Part shown: piece after piece, positions 1-8,205 of the stretch
Position numbering within the stretch: position 1 is the first letter of the stretch
How the letters are laid out: each line of letters opens with the position of its first letter
Assembly (NCBI GenBank): GCA_002490835.1
Contig: DKUU01000042.1
Location: forward strand, 62,001 to 126,000
Reading direction: 5' to 3'
Origin: Lachnospiraceae bacterium UBA7196
GTDB lineage: Bacteria > Bacillota > Clostridia > Lachnospirales > Lachnospiraceae
DNA: 64,000 bases
Notes under the pieces: model-generated
The model's input: only the letters and a program-made list of their open reading frames with translations
The model's database searches: none
What the model was told of the DNA's origin: nothing
Program-made: the position numbers and the translations under genes

Positions 1-1617
1 GAGCCACGTATCGTCCGCCACATTTTTCCGATAGATTTCACTGTCAAGCACCGTCTCACAGTACCGTCCGGCATCCTCCCCGTAAAAAAACACCGGCGCC
101 TTCAACTCATAATGGTACACAATCTCCACATTTTCCGTGATCTTATTAAGTTCGTCGCGGACCGTATCCGGGATGGCTACGATCCCGTCCCCGTATCCCA
201 TTTCCAGACCAAACAGATAATCGTCCGCGGCGATCTCTATATCCGCAAACAGATTGAACATGGATAGGAAGGCATCCAGATTCAGACTGTTTATGATATT
301 CATGGTAGCCACAAACAGCAGTATGACGATACTCATGGAAAAGGCTACAAGCGTCGTGTTCTTTCTGCGTCTCCTGATATTTCTGCGCGCAAAGCGCCCC
401 GGCGTGAACCGCCCGTTTCGGATTTTTCCCATTGCAATTTTTCCGCTGCCCGTAAATCCCGCCGCATGGACAGGCGGCGTGTTGGCCAGAATACGCATAG
501 GCCTTCGCACGCCGAAATACACCACCACAGCGGACAAGAGAGCCGCGCACAGAAAATAGGACGGTCTGACCGTAAAATCACACGTTCCCTGCATTCCCAT
601 CAGGGAAGAAAGAAGCGGCATGAGCGCATAACCGAATACCGCGCCTAAAAGACAGCCTGCGGGAAGCCCCGTCAGATACTGTCTGAGCGCGTGTCGCCTG
701 ACGATTTTCCGAATCTGTGCACCCGTCACGCCGATCAGTTTTAGCTGCCCGTACTGCGCCACATTTTTCACCATGGAAATATAGTAAATCGTATAGATCA
801 TCAGCGCGGCGCAGACCGCCGTAAGTCCGATCAGGCCCGCGATCAGCCTTAAATAACCGGGTTCGGGCCAGTCGCCCGCAGAAGGATTGACAAAAGCGTT
901 GCAGTCGGCAAGCGGCTGGACTTCATGCAGGAAATTGATCAGATCCTCATCCGTATACTTTCCTTTTTCAAAGCGGCAGAAGGCCTGCTGTCCGAATCCG
1001 CTCAAATCTTTGTCCAGAAACGCTTTGGACACATAGATTCTCGCCTCTTCCAGTTCCTCGTTGCAGGCGCAGATGCCGCAGATTACCATATCCTGCCGAT
1101 ACTCATGAAGCCCTGTTTGCAGGACGATGGGAACACTGTCTCCCACTTTGATTCCGCCGCCGTTTTCCCGCACAAAACGCGCATCCACCACGATCTCATC
1201 AAGTTCCCCCGGCCAGCTCCCCTCCAAAAGCTCATTGAAATTCCATGACGCGGTCTCCTCGTCCGTAGAGTAAATCCTATGCGTATCTCCTGTGGAAGCA
1301 GCCGTCTCATAATACCCCAGATGAAACACCATCGACATCGCGTCAAAATGCCCGCTGTCCCGCAGCGCTTCAAACCAGTTATAAGAAAGAAACATATAGA
1401 CGCCTTCCGCCTTCGTGCCGATTAGCATCTGCCTCGACCGCCTCATCGCCGCCTCGATGGACAAAATAGCGGAGAGCGCCATGATGATGAGCATGGAAGA
1501 TAAGGCGATTGCCGCGATCGCTGTGACGTTCCTTCTTTTGTCCGCATGGTACAGGTTAGAAGCCAGCCGCCTGATCATCCCGTCGGACACCTTTTTCTCC
1601 GCTGCCGTTTTACGCAT
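1..1617 (-). CDS. FtsX/MacB-like ABC transporter permease, partial (C-terminus beyond window)
   Basis: The first 539 residues are visible, read from ATG 1617 off the left edge. This would be the membrane subunit of an ABC exporter or mechanotransmission system paired with the ATPase encoded just upstream. A first membrane helix lies at about residues 30-54, followed by a roughly 200-residue extracytoplasmic region. A cluster of three helices comes next (about 260-370, including AALMIYTIYYISM), and a further helix (VAFSMSIVILLFVATMN) opens what looks like a second FtsX-type repeat. The start is set by GGAGG eight bases before ATG. The gene overlaps the ATPase stop by 8 nt, so translation is probably coupled. 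Such permeases often act in antimicrobial-peptide resistance or export. The substrate cannot be read from the sequence. Confidence 0.85.
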   Translation of the reverse strand, partial: MRKTAAEKKVSDGMIRRLASNLYHADKRRNVTAIAAIALSSMLIIMALSAILSIEAAMRRSRQMLIGTKAEGVYMFLSYNWFEALRDSGHFDAMSMVFHLGYYETAASTGDTHRIYSTDEETASWNFNELLEGSWPGELDEIVVDARFVRENGGGIKVGDSVPIVLQTGLHEYRQDMVICGICACNEELEEARIYVSKAFLDKDLSGFGQQAFCRFEKGKYTDEDLINFLHEVQPLADCNAFVNPSAGDWPEPGYLRLIAGLIGLTAVCAALMIYTIYYISMVKNVAQYGQLKLIGVTGAQIRKIVRRHALRQYLTGLPAGCLLGAVFGYALMPLLSSLMGMQGTCDFTVRPSYFLCAALLSAVVVYFGVRRPMRILANTPPVHAAGFTGSGKIAMGKIRNGRFTPGRFARRNIRRRRKNTTLVAFSMSIVILLFVATMNIINSLNLDAFLSMFNLFADIEIAADDYLFGLEMGYGDGIVAIPDTVRDELNKITENVEIVYHYELKAPVFFYGEDAGRYCETVLDSEIYRKNVADDTWL

Positions 1618-2989
1618 GTGCTTTTCCTCCCGATACGTCCTCTTTTGCAACAGCTTTCCTTTCTTCCGCAGCATCCTTTTCCGAAACAGGTTCTCTCTCT
1701 TTCGCAGCGCCCTTTTCCGCTCCCTCTTCCGTCAGCCTGCCGTCCTTCATGCGCAGAATGCGGTCGCATTCCTTCGTCAGGGCCTCGTTGTGGGTAATCA
1801 TAATGACGGTCTGCCCAAAGTCCCTGACCGCGCACCTAAGAAGCCCCATCACATCCTCCGTAGCCGCCGAATCCAGATTACCCGTCGGTTCGTCCGCCAG
1901 AATGATGGCCGGCGCGGAGATCAGGGCGCGGGCGATCGCCACCCGCTGCTGCTGTCCGCCGGAAAGTTCCGACGGCAGGCGGTTCTCCAGCCCCGAAAGT
2001 CCGAGGGAATCCATAATCCGCTTAAGCAACACCTTATCTTCCAAATGCCCGCCGATCTGCACGGGCAGCACGATATTCTCATACACCGACATCACCGGCA
2101 CCAGATTATAGTTTTGAAAAATAAAACCGATTCTTTTTCTGCGAAATTCCGTCATTTCATCGTCGGACAGCCCGCCAAGGTCCGTGCCTTCTATGTAGAC
2201 ATCCCCAGAAGTCGGCGTATCCAGCCCGCCGCACACATTTAAGAGCGTACTCTTTCCGCTGCCGGAAGCGCCCACGACCGCTACAAACTCGCCTTTGTTA
2301 ATCCGGACATTGACGTGATCTAAAGCGTCCACCCGTCCCGCGCCCTCCCCGTACTGCCTGCACACATCCACTAATTCCACGACCTTTCGCCCCCTTTCCT
2401 TCTCTCCGTACACATCCAGATAGGACTGCATACTGTCCGTACACTTTAAAAGCTGCGCATACCACATCAGCCTGTCCGGATTCCTGTCTTCCTGTTTCAG
2501 GTAAGCCGCGACGATGTTCCCCGCCTCCTCCATGCCGACCTTATCCTGCGAGGAGACTATATCTAACACCGTCTTTTCTTTATCATAAATGCGGAATGAA
2601 TTGCTTCCCTCACGGACTGTGGTGATCCCCGTCTCATAGCGGTTTTCGGCAAAATAAGAGACCGCAAGCGGCGGATATTTTGGCATCGTGGAGATCCTCG
2701 CCTTTCTGGGGATAGCCACATCCACCGCTTCCGGTTCAGCATCTGTCAGTCGATAATAGGCGGCGGCGCTCCGCAGGCAGACCACTCCCTCCGGCGTATA
2801 GGCCCCGATATAGTAAAAAGGATACCTCTCCCCCTGATAGCGCAGATTCTCATAATATTTCTTATTCAGTTTGCGCAAATGCCCTTCCTCTACCAGTTGA
2901 TTGATCTTATAGTGGGAAAAACCTGCATCCTTTAGTTCCTGAATCGACAGGATCATCTGCTCCCCGGAAATCTCCAATTCTTTTGTCAT
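1610..2989 (-). CDS. AbiEi-like antitoxin/wHTH domain fused to MacB/LolD-type ABC ATPase
   Basis: A 459-aa protein with two unrelated modules. Residues about 1-193 look like the AbiEi family of type IV antitoxins: an N-terminal winged-helix DNA-binding part (ELKDAGFSHYKINQLVEEG) and the family's conserved stretch around VCLRSAAAYYRLTD. Residues about 202-425 are an ABC ATPase: Walker A GASGSGKST (240-248), Q-loop Q292, signature LSGGQQQR (342-349), Walker B IILADE with EPTGNLD, and H-loop H400. A charged Glu/Lys/Ala tail ends the protein. ATG 2989 is preferred because GGGTGA lies five bases upstream; an in-frame GTG at 3010 lacks a ribosome site. No AbiEii toxin gene is adjacent. A plausible reading is a transporter ATPase carrying its own transcriptional regulator, but this is inference. 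Confidence 0.85.
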   Translation of the reverse strand: MTKELEISGEQMILSIQELKDAGFSHYKINQLVEEGHLRKLNKKYYENLRYQGERYPFYYIGAYTPEGVVCLRSAAAYYRLTDAEPEAVDVAIPRKARISTMPKYPPLAVSYFAENRYETGITTVREGSNSFRIYDKEKTVLDIVSSQDKVGMEEAGNIVAAYLKQEDRNPDRLMWYAQLLKCTDSMQSYLDVYGEKERGRKVVELVDVCRQYGEGAGRVDALDHVNVRINKGEFVAVVGASGSGKSTLLNVCGGLDTPTSGDVYIEGTDLGGLSDDEMTEFRRKRIGFIFQNYNLVPVMSVYENIVLPVQIGGHLEDKVLLKRIMDSLGLSGLENRLPSELSGGQQQRVAIARALISAPAIILADEPTGNLDSAATEDVMGLLRCAVRDFGQTVIMITHNEALTKECDRILRMKDGRLTEEGAEKGAAKEREPVSEKDAAEERKAVAKEDVSGGKAHA

Positions 2990-3097
2990 CGTTATCACCC
3001 GATCTGACACGGATGTGCCCGCGCCGTGCCGCTGTTTTCTATTTCACTCGTCCATTTAATGAAAATCGGCTTATCTTTTTCGCCTACTTTTATTTAA

Positions 3098-3126
3098 ATT
3101 ATAAATCTGTGTCTTAAAAAAGTCAA
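3098..3126 (-). promoter_or_regulatory. sigma-A promoter for the AbiEi-ABC/permease operon
   Basis: On the minus strand, TTGACT (3121-3126) and a perfect TATAAT (3098-3103) are separated by exactly 17 bp. The predicted transcript starts near 3091 and has a leader of about 100 nt. The -35 box abuts the T-tract of the tsf terminator. Confidence 0.8.
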
Positions 3127-3156
3127 CAAAAAAAGGCCCTGCATCCAGAGCCTTTT
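3126..3156 (-). terminator. rho-independent terminator after rpsB-tsf
   Basis: Arms AAAAGGCYCT at 3147-3156 and 3131-3140 with a 6-nt loop form a hairpin followed on the minus strand by a run of seven T. It ends the rpsB-tsf transcript just before the next promoter. Confidence 0.8.
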
Positions 3157-3181
3157 CATTGATTCACACTTAAGATTTTAA

Positions 3182-3289
3182 TTAACCGTTCATCTGTTTT
3201 GCCAACTTCCGGAAGAAGTGGCTTTCGCATTCTTCTTAACCGTTCATCTGTTTTGCCAACTTCTGGAAGAAGTGGCTTTCGCATTCTTC
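3182..3289 (-). repeat. Two tandem 54-bp repeats derived from the 3' end of tsf
   Basis: Copies at 3182-3235 and 3236-3289 differ at one base. Each ends with the same last codons as tsf (KQMNG-stop), and the first 23 bases of a third, partial copy (3290-3312, one mismatch) are the end of tsf itself. The 54-bp period is 18 codons, so all copies stay in the tsf frame. Each extra copy would encode EECESHFF(Q/R)KLAKQMNG and a stop if ribosomes read through. Confidence 0.9.
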
Positions 3290-4360
3290 TTAGCCGTTCA
3301 TCTGTTTTGCCACTTCTTCGGCAAAGTTCTCTGACTTCTTCTCCATACCCTCACCAACTTCAAAACGAACAATCTTTTTAATAACGATTGCTTTATTCAC
3401 AGAAGCAAGGTATGCCGCAACAGTCTGCTTTCCATCCTCAGCCTTTACATAAGTCTGGTCAAGTAAACAGATTTCTTTCAAGTGCTTTGAAACACGTCCA
3501 TCCACCAATCCGGTAAAAATCTTATTTCCGGAAATAGCTTCCTTATCCTCAAGCGCAAGACCTGCAAGCTGCGCTGCCGCTTCCTTAGAGAGAAAATTAG
3601 GCAAGTAGTTCATGTTGCTCTTCTTCTCTTCATAAATTGCAACATCTTCCTCGCTCCATACACCTGAAACAGCCTTATCAAGAAGTCCCTGTAAAATAGG
3701 CTTAGGAAGTGAGAACGGGTCATTTAATGAACTTTCAAGCGTAATCTCTCTTAACTTGGCAAGTTCCTCTTCAGAAATATCATTTCTTGAGATATACTTG
3801 GGACTCATAGCTGCAATCTGCATAGCCAAATTTGTAAGCGCCGTCTTTGCTTCGTCAGATGTATCACCATTAGCAGCTACAAGGACACCGATTTTTCCGC
3901 CGGCATGGATATAAGAAGCAACGCAATCTGCGGAAACGCTCTCAAATCTTCTGATCGAAAGCTTTTCACCAATTGTCAAAGTTTTCTCATTTAATTCTTC
4001 CTTCATCCCAAGAATCTCACAGACATCCTCACCGTCACCGGCCTTTTCAATGCCTGACGCAAGCGCCTTATCGGCAACTGCCTGTACAAATGTCTGGAAC
4101 ACTTCGTTCTTTGCAACGAAGTCCGTTTCAGAATTAACCTCTGCAACTGCAGCCCTATTTCCATTCATAGCAATCCGGCAGATACCTTCAGCCGCAATAC
4201 GGCTTGCTTTTTTCTCAGCCTTTGCTGCACCGCTTTTTCTTAATACTTCAACTGCTTCCTCAAGATTACCATCCGTTTCGGTAAGCGCTTTTTTACATTC
4301 CATCATGCCCGCGCCGGTCATCTCTCTTAACTCTTTTACCATTGCCGCTGTAATAGCCAT
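3290..4360 (-). CDS. tsf: Elongation factor Ts
   Basis: The nucleotide-exchange factor for EF-Tu. The N-terminal UBA-like segment (KELREMTGAGMMECKKAL) and the core motif VNSETDFVAKN are canonical, as is the C-terminal VRFEVGEGMEKK. At 356 aa it is longer than a typical EF-Ts (roughly 290-310). The extra length lies around residues 210-265 (from ITLESSLNDPFSLPKP to EEAAAQLAGL-like helices), in place of the usual short linker before the coiled-coil region. An ideal AGGAGGG site lies seven bases before ATG. Base composition on lines counted by hand is near 42% GC, against about 57% for rpsB directly upstream, so the gene looks foreign or under different constraints. It is the second gene of the rpsB-tsf operon. 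Confidence 0.95.
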   Translation of the reverse strand: MAITAAMVKELREMTGAGMMECKKALTETDGNLEEAVEVLRKSGAAKAEKKASRIAAEGICRIAMNGNRAAVAEVNSETDFVAKNEVFQTFVQAVADKALASGIEKAGDGEDVCEILGMKEELNEKTLTIGEKLSIRRFESVSADCVASYIHAGGKIGVLVAANGDTSDEAKTALTNLAMQIAAMSPKYISRNDISEEELAKLREITLESSLNDPFSLPKPILQGLLDKAVSGVWSEEDVAIYEEKKSNMNYLPNFLSKEAAAQLAGLALEDKEAISGNKIFTGLVDGRVSKHLKEICLLDQTYVKAEDGKQTVAAYLASVNKAIVIKKIVRFEVGEGMEKKSENFAEEVAKQMNG

Positions 4361-4394
4361 CTATTTTCCCTCCTGAATCTTCTATTCTACGACC

Positions 4395-5144
4395 TTATGC
4401 TTCCTCGTCGGTCTCCTCTACCTTCTCCGCCTCGGCTTCCTCAGCGTAGCTGTCAGCCTCCGCGCCCTGATTCGCTTCCACCACGGCATCCGCCATCTTG
4501 GATACGATCAGCTTCACCGCGCGGATCGCGTCGTCGTTGCCGGGGATGATATAGTCAAGCTCTTCCGGATCGCAGTTCGTATCGCCGATACCGATCAGGG
4601 TGATGCCCAGATTATGCGCCTCCTGCACGCAGATGCGCTCCTTCTTGGGATCTACCACGAAGATGCAGTCGGGGATCCGTTTCATTTCCTTGATACCGCC
4701 CAGATTCTTCTCCAGCTTCTCCCATTCCTTCTTGATCTGGATGACTTCCTTCTTGGGAAGCACCTCAAATGTGCCGTCCTCGCTCATTCTCTCGATTGCC
4801 TTCAGTCTCTCGATTCTGGACTGAATGGTCTTAAAGTTGGTGAGCATGCCGCCCAGCCATCTCTCATTGACATAGTACATACCGCAGCGCTCCGCCTCGG
4901 TCTTGACCGCGTCCTGCGCCTGCTTCTTGGTGCCCACAAAGAGGATCGTGCCGCCCTGCGCCACCACGTCGAATACTGCCTTGTAGGCCTCGTCCACCTT
5001 GCCCACAGACTTCTGCAGGTCGATGATGTGGATGCCGTTTCTCTCGGTGAAGATATAGGGAGCCATCTTAGGGTTCCATCTTCTCGTCTGGTGTCCGAAA
5101 TGGACGCCCGCTTCCAGTAACTGCTTCATTGAAATAACGCTCAT
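4395..5144 (-). CDS. rpsB: 30S ribosomal protein S2
   Basis: A 249-aa ribosomal protein that binds 16S rRNA late in 30S assembly. The S2 signatures are complete: MKQLLEAGVHFGHQTRRW at the start, FVGTKKQAQDAV, RWLGGMLTNFKTI and the C-terminal DTNCDPEELDYIIPGNDDA. The acidic tail (EEAEAEKVEETDEEA) is usual. An in-frame extension reaches back to 5261, but GGAGGG eight bases before ATG 5144 and the family start MSVISMK fix the real start. It heads the rpsB-tsf operon. In B. subtilis rpsB-tsf likewise follows the fla/che operon and swrB. Confidence 0.97.
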   Translation of the reverse strand: MSVISMKQLLEAGVHFGHQTRRWNPKMAPYIFTERNGIHIIDLQKSVGKVDEAYKAVFDVVAQGGTILFVGTKKQAQDAVKTEAERCGMYYVNERWLGGMLTNFKTIQSRIERLKAIERMSEDGTFEVLPKKEVIQIKKEWEKLEKNLGGIKEMKRIPDCIFVVDPKKERICVQEAHNLGITLIGIGDTNCDPEELDYIIPGNDDAIRAVKLIVSKMADAVVEANQGAEADSYAEEAEAEKVEETDEEA

Positions 5145-5262
5145 GTTCTTTCCCTCCGTTTGGTTGTCTGCCATATACCTTGCGCCTCCCTGCCACCCTG
5201 ATCGGGCACCGGCATGGGCTGGGTATATGTGATTATTAGGTTTTGTGCGGCTTGCGCACACT
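5145..5262 (-). ncRNA. Structured rpsB 5' leader (candidate S2 autoregulatory leader)
   Basis: The roughly 118-nt leader between the promoter and rpsB can fold. TGTGCG pairs with CGCACA in a small 5' hairpin. A longer stem closes with ATATACC/GGTATAT (5222-5228 with 5173-5179) around an inner TGCC/GGCA stem and GCCC/GGGT pairs. S2 operons in bacteria are commonly autoregulated through leader RNA. Whether this fold matches a described S2 leader class was not tested. Confidence 0.45.
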
Positions 5263-5267
5263 TAGAT

Positions 5268-5296
5268 ACTATAACATAAAAGAATCCCCCATGCAA
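5268..5296 (-). promoter_or_regulatory. sigma-A promoter for rpsB-tsf
   Basis: TTGCAT (5291-5296) and TATAGT (5268-5273) are separated by 17 bp on the minus strand. The -35 box is the loop of the upstream terminator hairpin, so terminator and promoter are nested. Confidence 0.7.
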
Positions 5297-5305
5297 GAGG
5301 GATTC
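5278..5305 (-). terminator. Terminator at the end of the fla/che-mcp transcript
   Basis: On the minus strand GAATCCCTC pairs with GGGGGATTC (one G-T pair) around a 6-nt loop, followed by TTTT. It lies about 50 nt after the chemoreceptor stop codon. Confidence 0.75.
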
Positions 5306-5356
5306 CCTTAATTTTCCGCAATATTTCTAAAATCATACGGTGGTCTGAAAATCTTA

Positions 5357-7441
5357 TTAATTGTGGAACATATCCACGATATTCCTTAACTTCACCACAT
5401 TCTCCGAATTGGTCTCCATCAGTTCGGCATTGCCCTCCACAAGACGGGATACATCCAAGGTCTTCTGGGCGATGCTGGTGATATTTTCGGCTGCCTCTCC
5501 TACCGTGACCGTGATATTGTTCACGGAATCCGCGATCTCCACAATGGCCTTAAGCAGCGTATCCACCTCGTCTCCGATGGCCTTCATATTCTCCTCAAAA
5601 TTAGAAGCATCTTCGGTATACTTTTCCGCCACACCCATAAAGTCGCTGTAATCCTTGAGAACCGTCTCCTCCAAGAAGGAAAGCGTCTCCTGAAGGCAGG
5701 ACTCCATATTCTGTACCGCCTTATTGACCTCCGTGGTGATGCCGTTGATATTGCCGACCGTGGACGACGTCTGGGATGCCAGACCGCCGATCTCATCCGC
5801 TACCACCGCAAAGCCTCTGCCCGCCTCGCCCGCTCTGGCCGCCTCGATGGAAGCGTTCAGGGCCAGCAGATTGGTCTGTCCGGAAATATCCAAAATCGAC
5901 TGGGTGAGCTGGTTGATCTTCTGTACCGCCTGTGCCTGTTCCATAGCCGCCGCGGTCTTTTCCTGCACATTTTTGTACATTTCGGTAGTCTTGCTCTGGG
6001 CCTCTCCCGTCGTATTCTTTAAATCGTCGGCGCGAAGCTTGCTCTCCAGAGAAGCCCTCTCGCCCTCTTTGGAATTGTCGCGGATGGCCTGCGCGCGCTC
6101 CCTGATGTGATTCACCGTAGCGTTCACTGTCTCCATGGCCGCCGCCGTCTCCTCCATGGCCGCCGCCAGTCCCTGCGTGGTCTCCGTGTTCGCCCCGCTC
6201 ATATTCTGCACCTGATCGGTGGTATCCGAAAGCCGGTGCAGCGTATCGTCCAGATCGGAATATGTCCTCTGGATGTCTGCCACCATCGAGCGCAGGCTTG
6301 CCCGCATCTCTCTTAAGGAATTTGCCATATTGCCGCTCTCATCCTGTCTTTTGCAGAGCTTGTCGCTGTTCGCGTTCTTGGAAAAATCAAAGTGTGCCGT
6401 CTTGGACACGATATCGTCGATCTGGGTGATCGGTCTGGTGATGACCATACCCATGACCGTGCCGATCACACCGGCGATCGCCACGGCAACGCCAGCGCCT
6501 ATCAGGATCAGGATTGCAAGATGCCTTGCCGCGCCCTTCATCTCTTTCTCCGAAGCCGTCAGTACAAACTGCATTCCATTGGAGAGCGTCACATAGCACA
6601 TATCCTTATCCACGCCCTGATAACGGTAAGTGACAGCCGTTCCCTCCATGGCGGGATCCGCCAGCGCCGCCGTCATAGCGCCGCCCTCCTCCAGTCCGGA
6701 GATCGCGGTTCCTGTATCAATCGCTTTATGGTGGGCAATATTGCCGCTTCCATCCGCCAGAAAAGCATATCCGGTATCAAACGCAGAAATCTGATCCACA
6801 TAGGCGGTAAATTTCGAAAATTCAACATCCATACCGATGATGCCGACGGACTCGCCGTCTATAAAGATCGGGATCACATAGGATACCATATCGACATTGA
6901 TATTGGAATTATGGTAAGGCGCCATCCACATCGGCTTCCCGTAATTCACGGGTATGTAATACCAGCCCACGTGCTCCAGATCGTCCGGCTCATACATGGT
7001 AAAATCGGTACACGGTTCCGGCGTAAAATCCTCGTTTTCATTGCTCCTGCTCCAGAACACCCCGCTCGTAGGATCCGTAAATTCCGGATTGTAACGGATG
7101 TACGCCGTCAGCGCGCCTTCCGTATTGCGCCCGATCTCATAGAGAAGCTGATTCATGGTCATTGTGACCTTGTTCACATAGGGCTTAGATGTCTTGAAGG
7201 CGTGCAGACTGTCAATCTGCTGCAGCGCCAGATTATAAGCCGTATTCACAGACTGCTCTACACGCTGCATCTGCGCGTTGAGTCCGGCCGCCTGACTGGC
7301 GCAGGCATACTGCATCTCCTTTTTGGAATCCTCATAGACGGTCCCGCTGGCATTAAAAATACTGACAATGCCGCAAATAAAAGATGACAGCAATGCACAA
7401 ATAACGACTGTTACCAAAATCCTGCTCTTAATCGATCTCAT
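5357..7441 (-). CDS. Methyl-accepting chemotaxis protein with dCache-like sensor
   Basis: A 694-aa transmembrane chemoreceptor. TM1 is at residues about 7-30, and an extracytoplasmic double-Cache-like sensor follows to about 305, with GIIGMDVEFSKF and SAFDTGYAFLADGSGN typical of Cache folds. TM2 is at about 308-334, then HAMP, then the cytoplasmic signalling hairpin. Its tip NLLALNASIEAARAGEAGRG, around residue 528-548, is the conserved CheA/CheW contact. No C-terminal CheR-tethering pentapeptide is present. It is the last gene before the terminator, 35 nt after the MltG-like ORF, with GGGGTGG close to the start, so it is probably transcribed with the fla/che genes. The ligand is unknown. Confidence 0.93.
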   Translation of the reverse strand: MRSIKSRILVTVVICALLSSFICGIVSIFNASGTVYEDSKKEMQYACASQAAGLNAQMQRVEQSVNTAYNLALQQIDSLHAFKTSKPYVNKVTMTMNQLLYEIGRNTEGALTAYIRYNPEFTDPTSGVFWSRSNENEDFTPEPCTDFTMYEPDDLEHVGWYYIPVNYGKPMWMAPYHNSNINVDMVSYVIPIFIDGESVGIIGMDVEFSKFTAYVDQISAFDTGYAFLADGSGNIAHHKAIDTGTAISGLEEGGAMTAALADPAMEGTAVTYRYQGVDKDMCYVTLSNGMQFVLTASEKEMKGAARHLAILILIGAGVAVAIAGVIGTVMGMVITRPITQIDDIVSKTAHFDFSKNANSDKLCKRQDESGNMANSLREMRASLRSMVADIQRTYSDLDDTLHRLSDTTDQVQNMSGANTETTQGLAAAMEETAAAMETVNATVNHIRERAQAIRDNSKEGERASLESKLRADDLKNTTGEAQSKTTEMYKNVQEKTAAAMEQAQAVQKINQLTQSILDISGQTNLLALNASIEAARAGEAGRGFAVVADEIGGLASQTSSTVGNINGITTEVNKAVQNMESCLQETLSFLEETVLKDYSDFMGVAEKYTEDASNFEENMKAIGDEVDTLLKAIVEIADSVNNITVTVGEAAENITSIAQKTLDVSRLVEGNAELMETNSENVVKLRNIVDMFHN

Positions 7442-7476
7442 AATTCCACCCCTTTGACATTGATAGTATGATATTA

Positions 7477-8193
7477 TTATGGCTGACCAGTCACGATCTT
7501 GGCGATCTGCTCGTCATCTGCGCCCGACGGAATCTGAAACGTCCCCGTCCTGAGACGCTTATCGTAGCCATTTTGACAAAGATAATCGTCGTAAGCCGAC
7601 GCCGAAGAGACAACACCTGCCGCCTCCAATTTTTTTGCCACCGTATAAGAACCGTCGCCGCTGACGATGGTAACGCTGGCCGCTTTCTGCCCTGACGATT
7701 CCGTTTCAACCGGCGCTTTCTGTCCCGTATCCTCGTCCTGTTTCGTCATCTCATTGGTGCCTGTCTGCGGCTTTTTATTCTGCGTGGTATTTTTTGATGT
7801 GGTCCCTTCCTGCGACTTCGGTTTCTCCTGTACTGCAGGATCCTCCTGCGATTTGCCCTCCGCATGGTCAGCGGGCTGCTTCGCAGAAGCATCTTCCCCA
7901 TCATCCTCAGGTTTCGCCACCGCATCGTCCTTCGGCTGCGCTACCGCCACATCCTTCTTTACAGGCTCCGCCGGTTCCTGCTCCGCCGCAGGCTCTGCTT
8001 TCTCCTGATCCTCATCATCCTCCGTCGGCTCCAGCAGTGTCGTATTCTCTATCATGCCGAGTTCCTTGGCTCTGGCGATCACCTCAGCGTCCGTTATCTC
8101 TTTCTTTCCGCCGTGTGAAAGCGCGATCCCCATGATGAGCGCCGTCACGATGATGCCAAGACCCAGCCCTCGAAAATAGTACTTTTTTTCCAT
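7477..8193 (-). CDS. Membrane-anchored MltG/YceG-like N-domain protein (no catalytic domain)
   Basis: A 238-aa protein with a short cytoplasmic N-terminus, one membrane helix (LGLGIIVTALIMGIALSHG) and a long low-complexity Glu/Lys/Pro/Gln linker (about residues 55-170). The C-terminal domain of about 65 residues (VTIVSGDGSYTVAKKLEAAG to TGTFQIPSG) resembles the LysM-like N-terminal domain of the endolytic transglycosylase MltG/YceG. The transglycosylase catalytic domain is absent, so it is probably a wall-binding or scaffolding protein. It lies 12 nt after the DUF6115 gene, near the end of the flagellar transcription unit. No function can be assigned beyond that. Confidence 0.7.
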   Translation of the reverse strand: MEKKYYFRGLGLGIIVTALIMGIALSHGGKKEITDAEVIARAKELGMIENTTLLEPTEDDEDQEKAEPAAEQEPAEPVKKDVAVAQPKDDAVAKPEDDGEDASAKQPADHAEGKSQEDPAVQEKPKSQEGTTSKNTTQNKKPQTGTNEMTKQDEDTGQKAPVETESSGQKAASVTIVSGDGSYTVAKKLEAAGVVSSASAYDDYLCQNGYDKRLRTGTFQIPSGADDEQIAKIVTGQP

Positions 8194-8205
8194 ATTGATA
8201 CGCCC

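Noticed and set aside
3182..3312. 54-bp repeats as a phage or ICE attachment site
   Set aside because: No integrase, tRNA or excisionase is visible in the window, and the copies are adjacent rather than flanking an element; kept only as an unexplained repeat.
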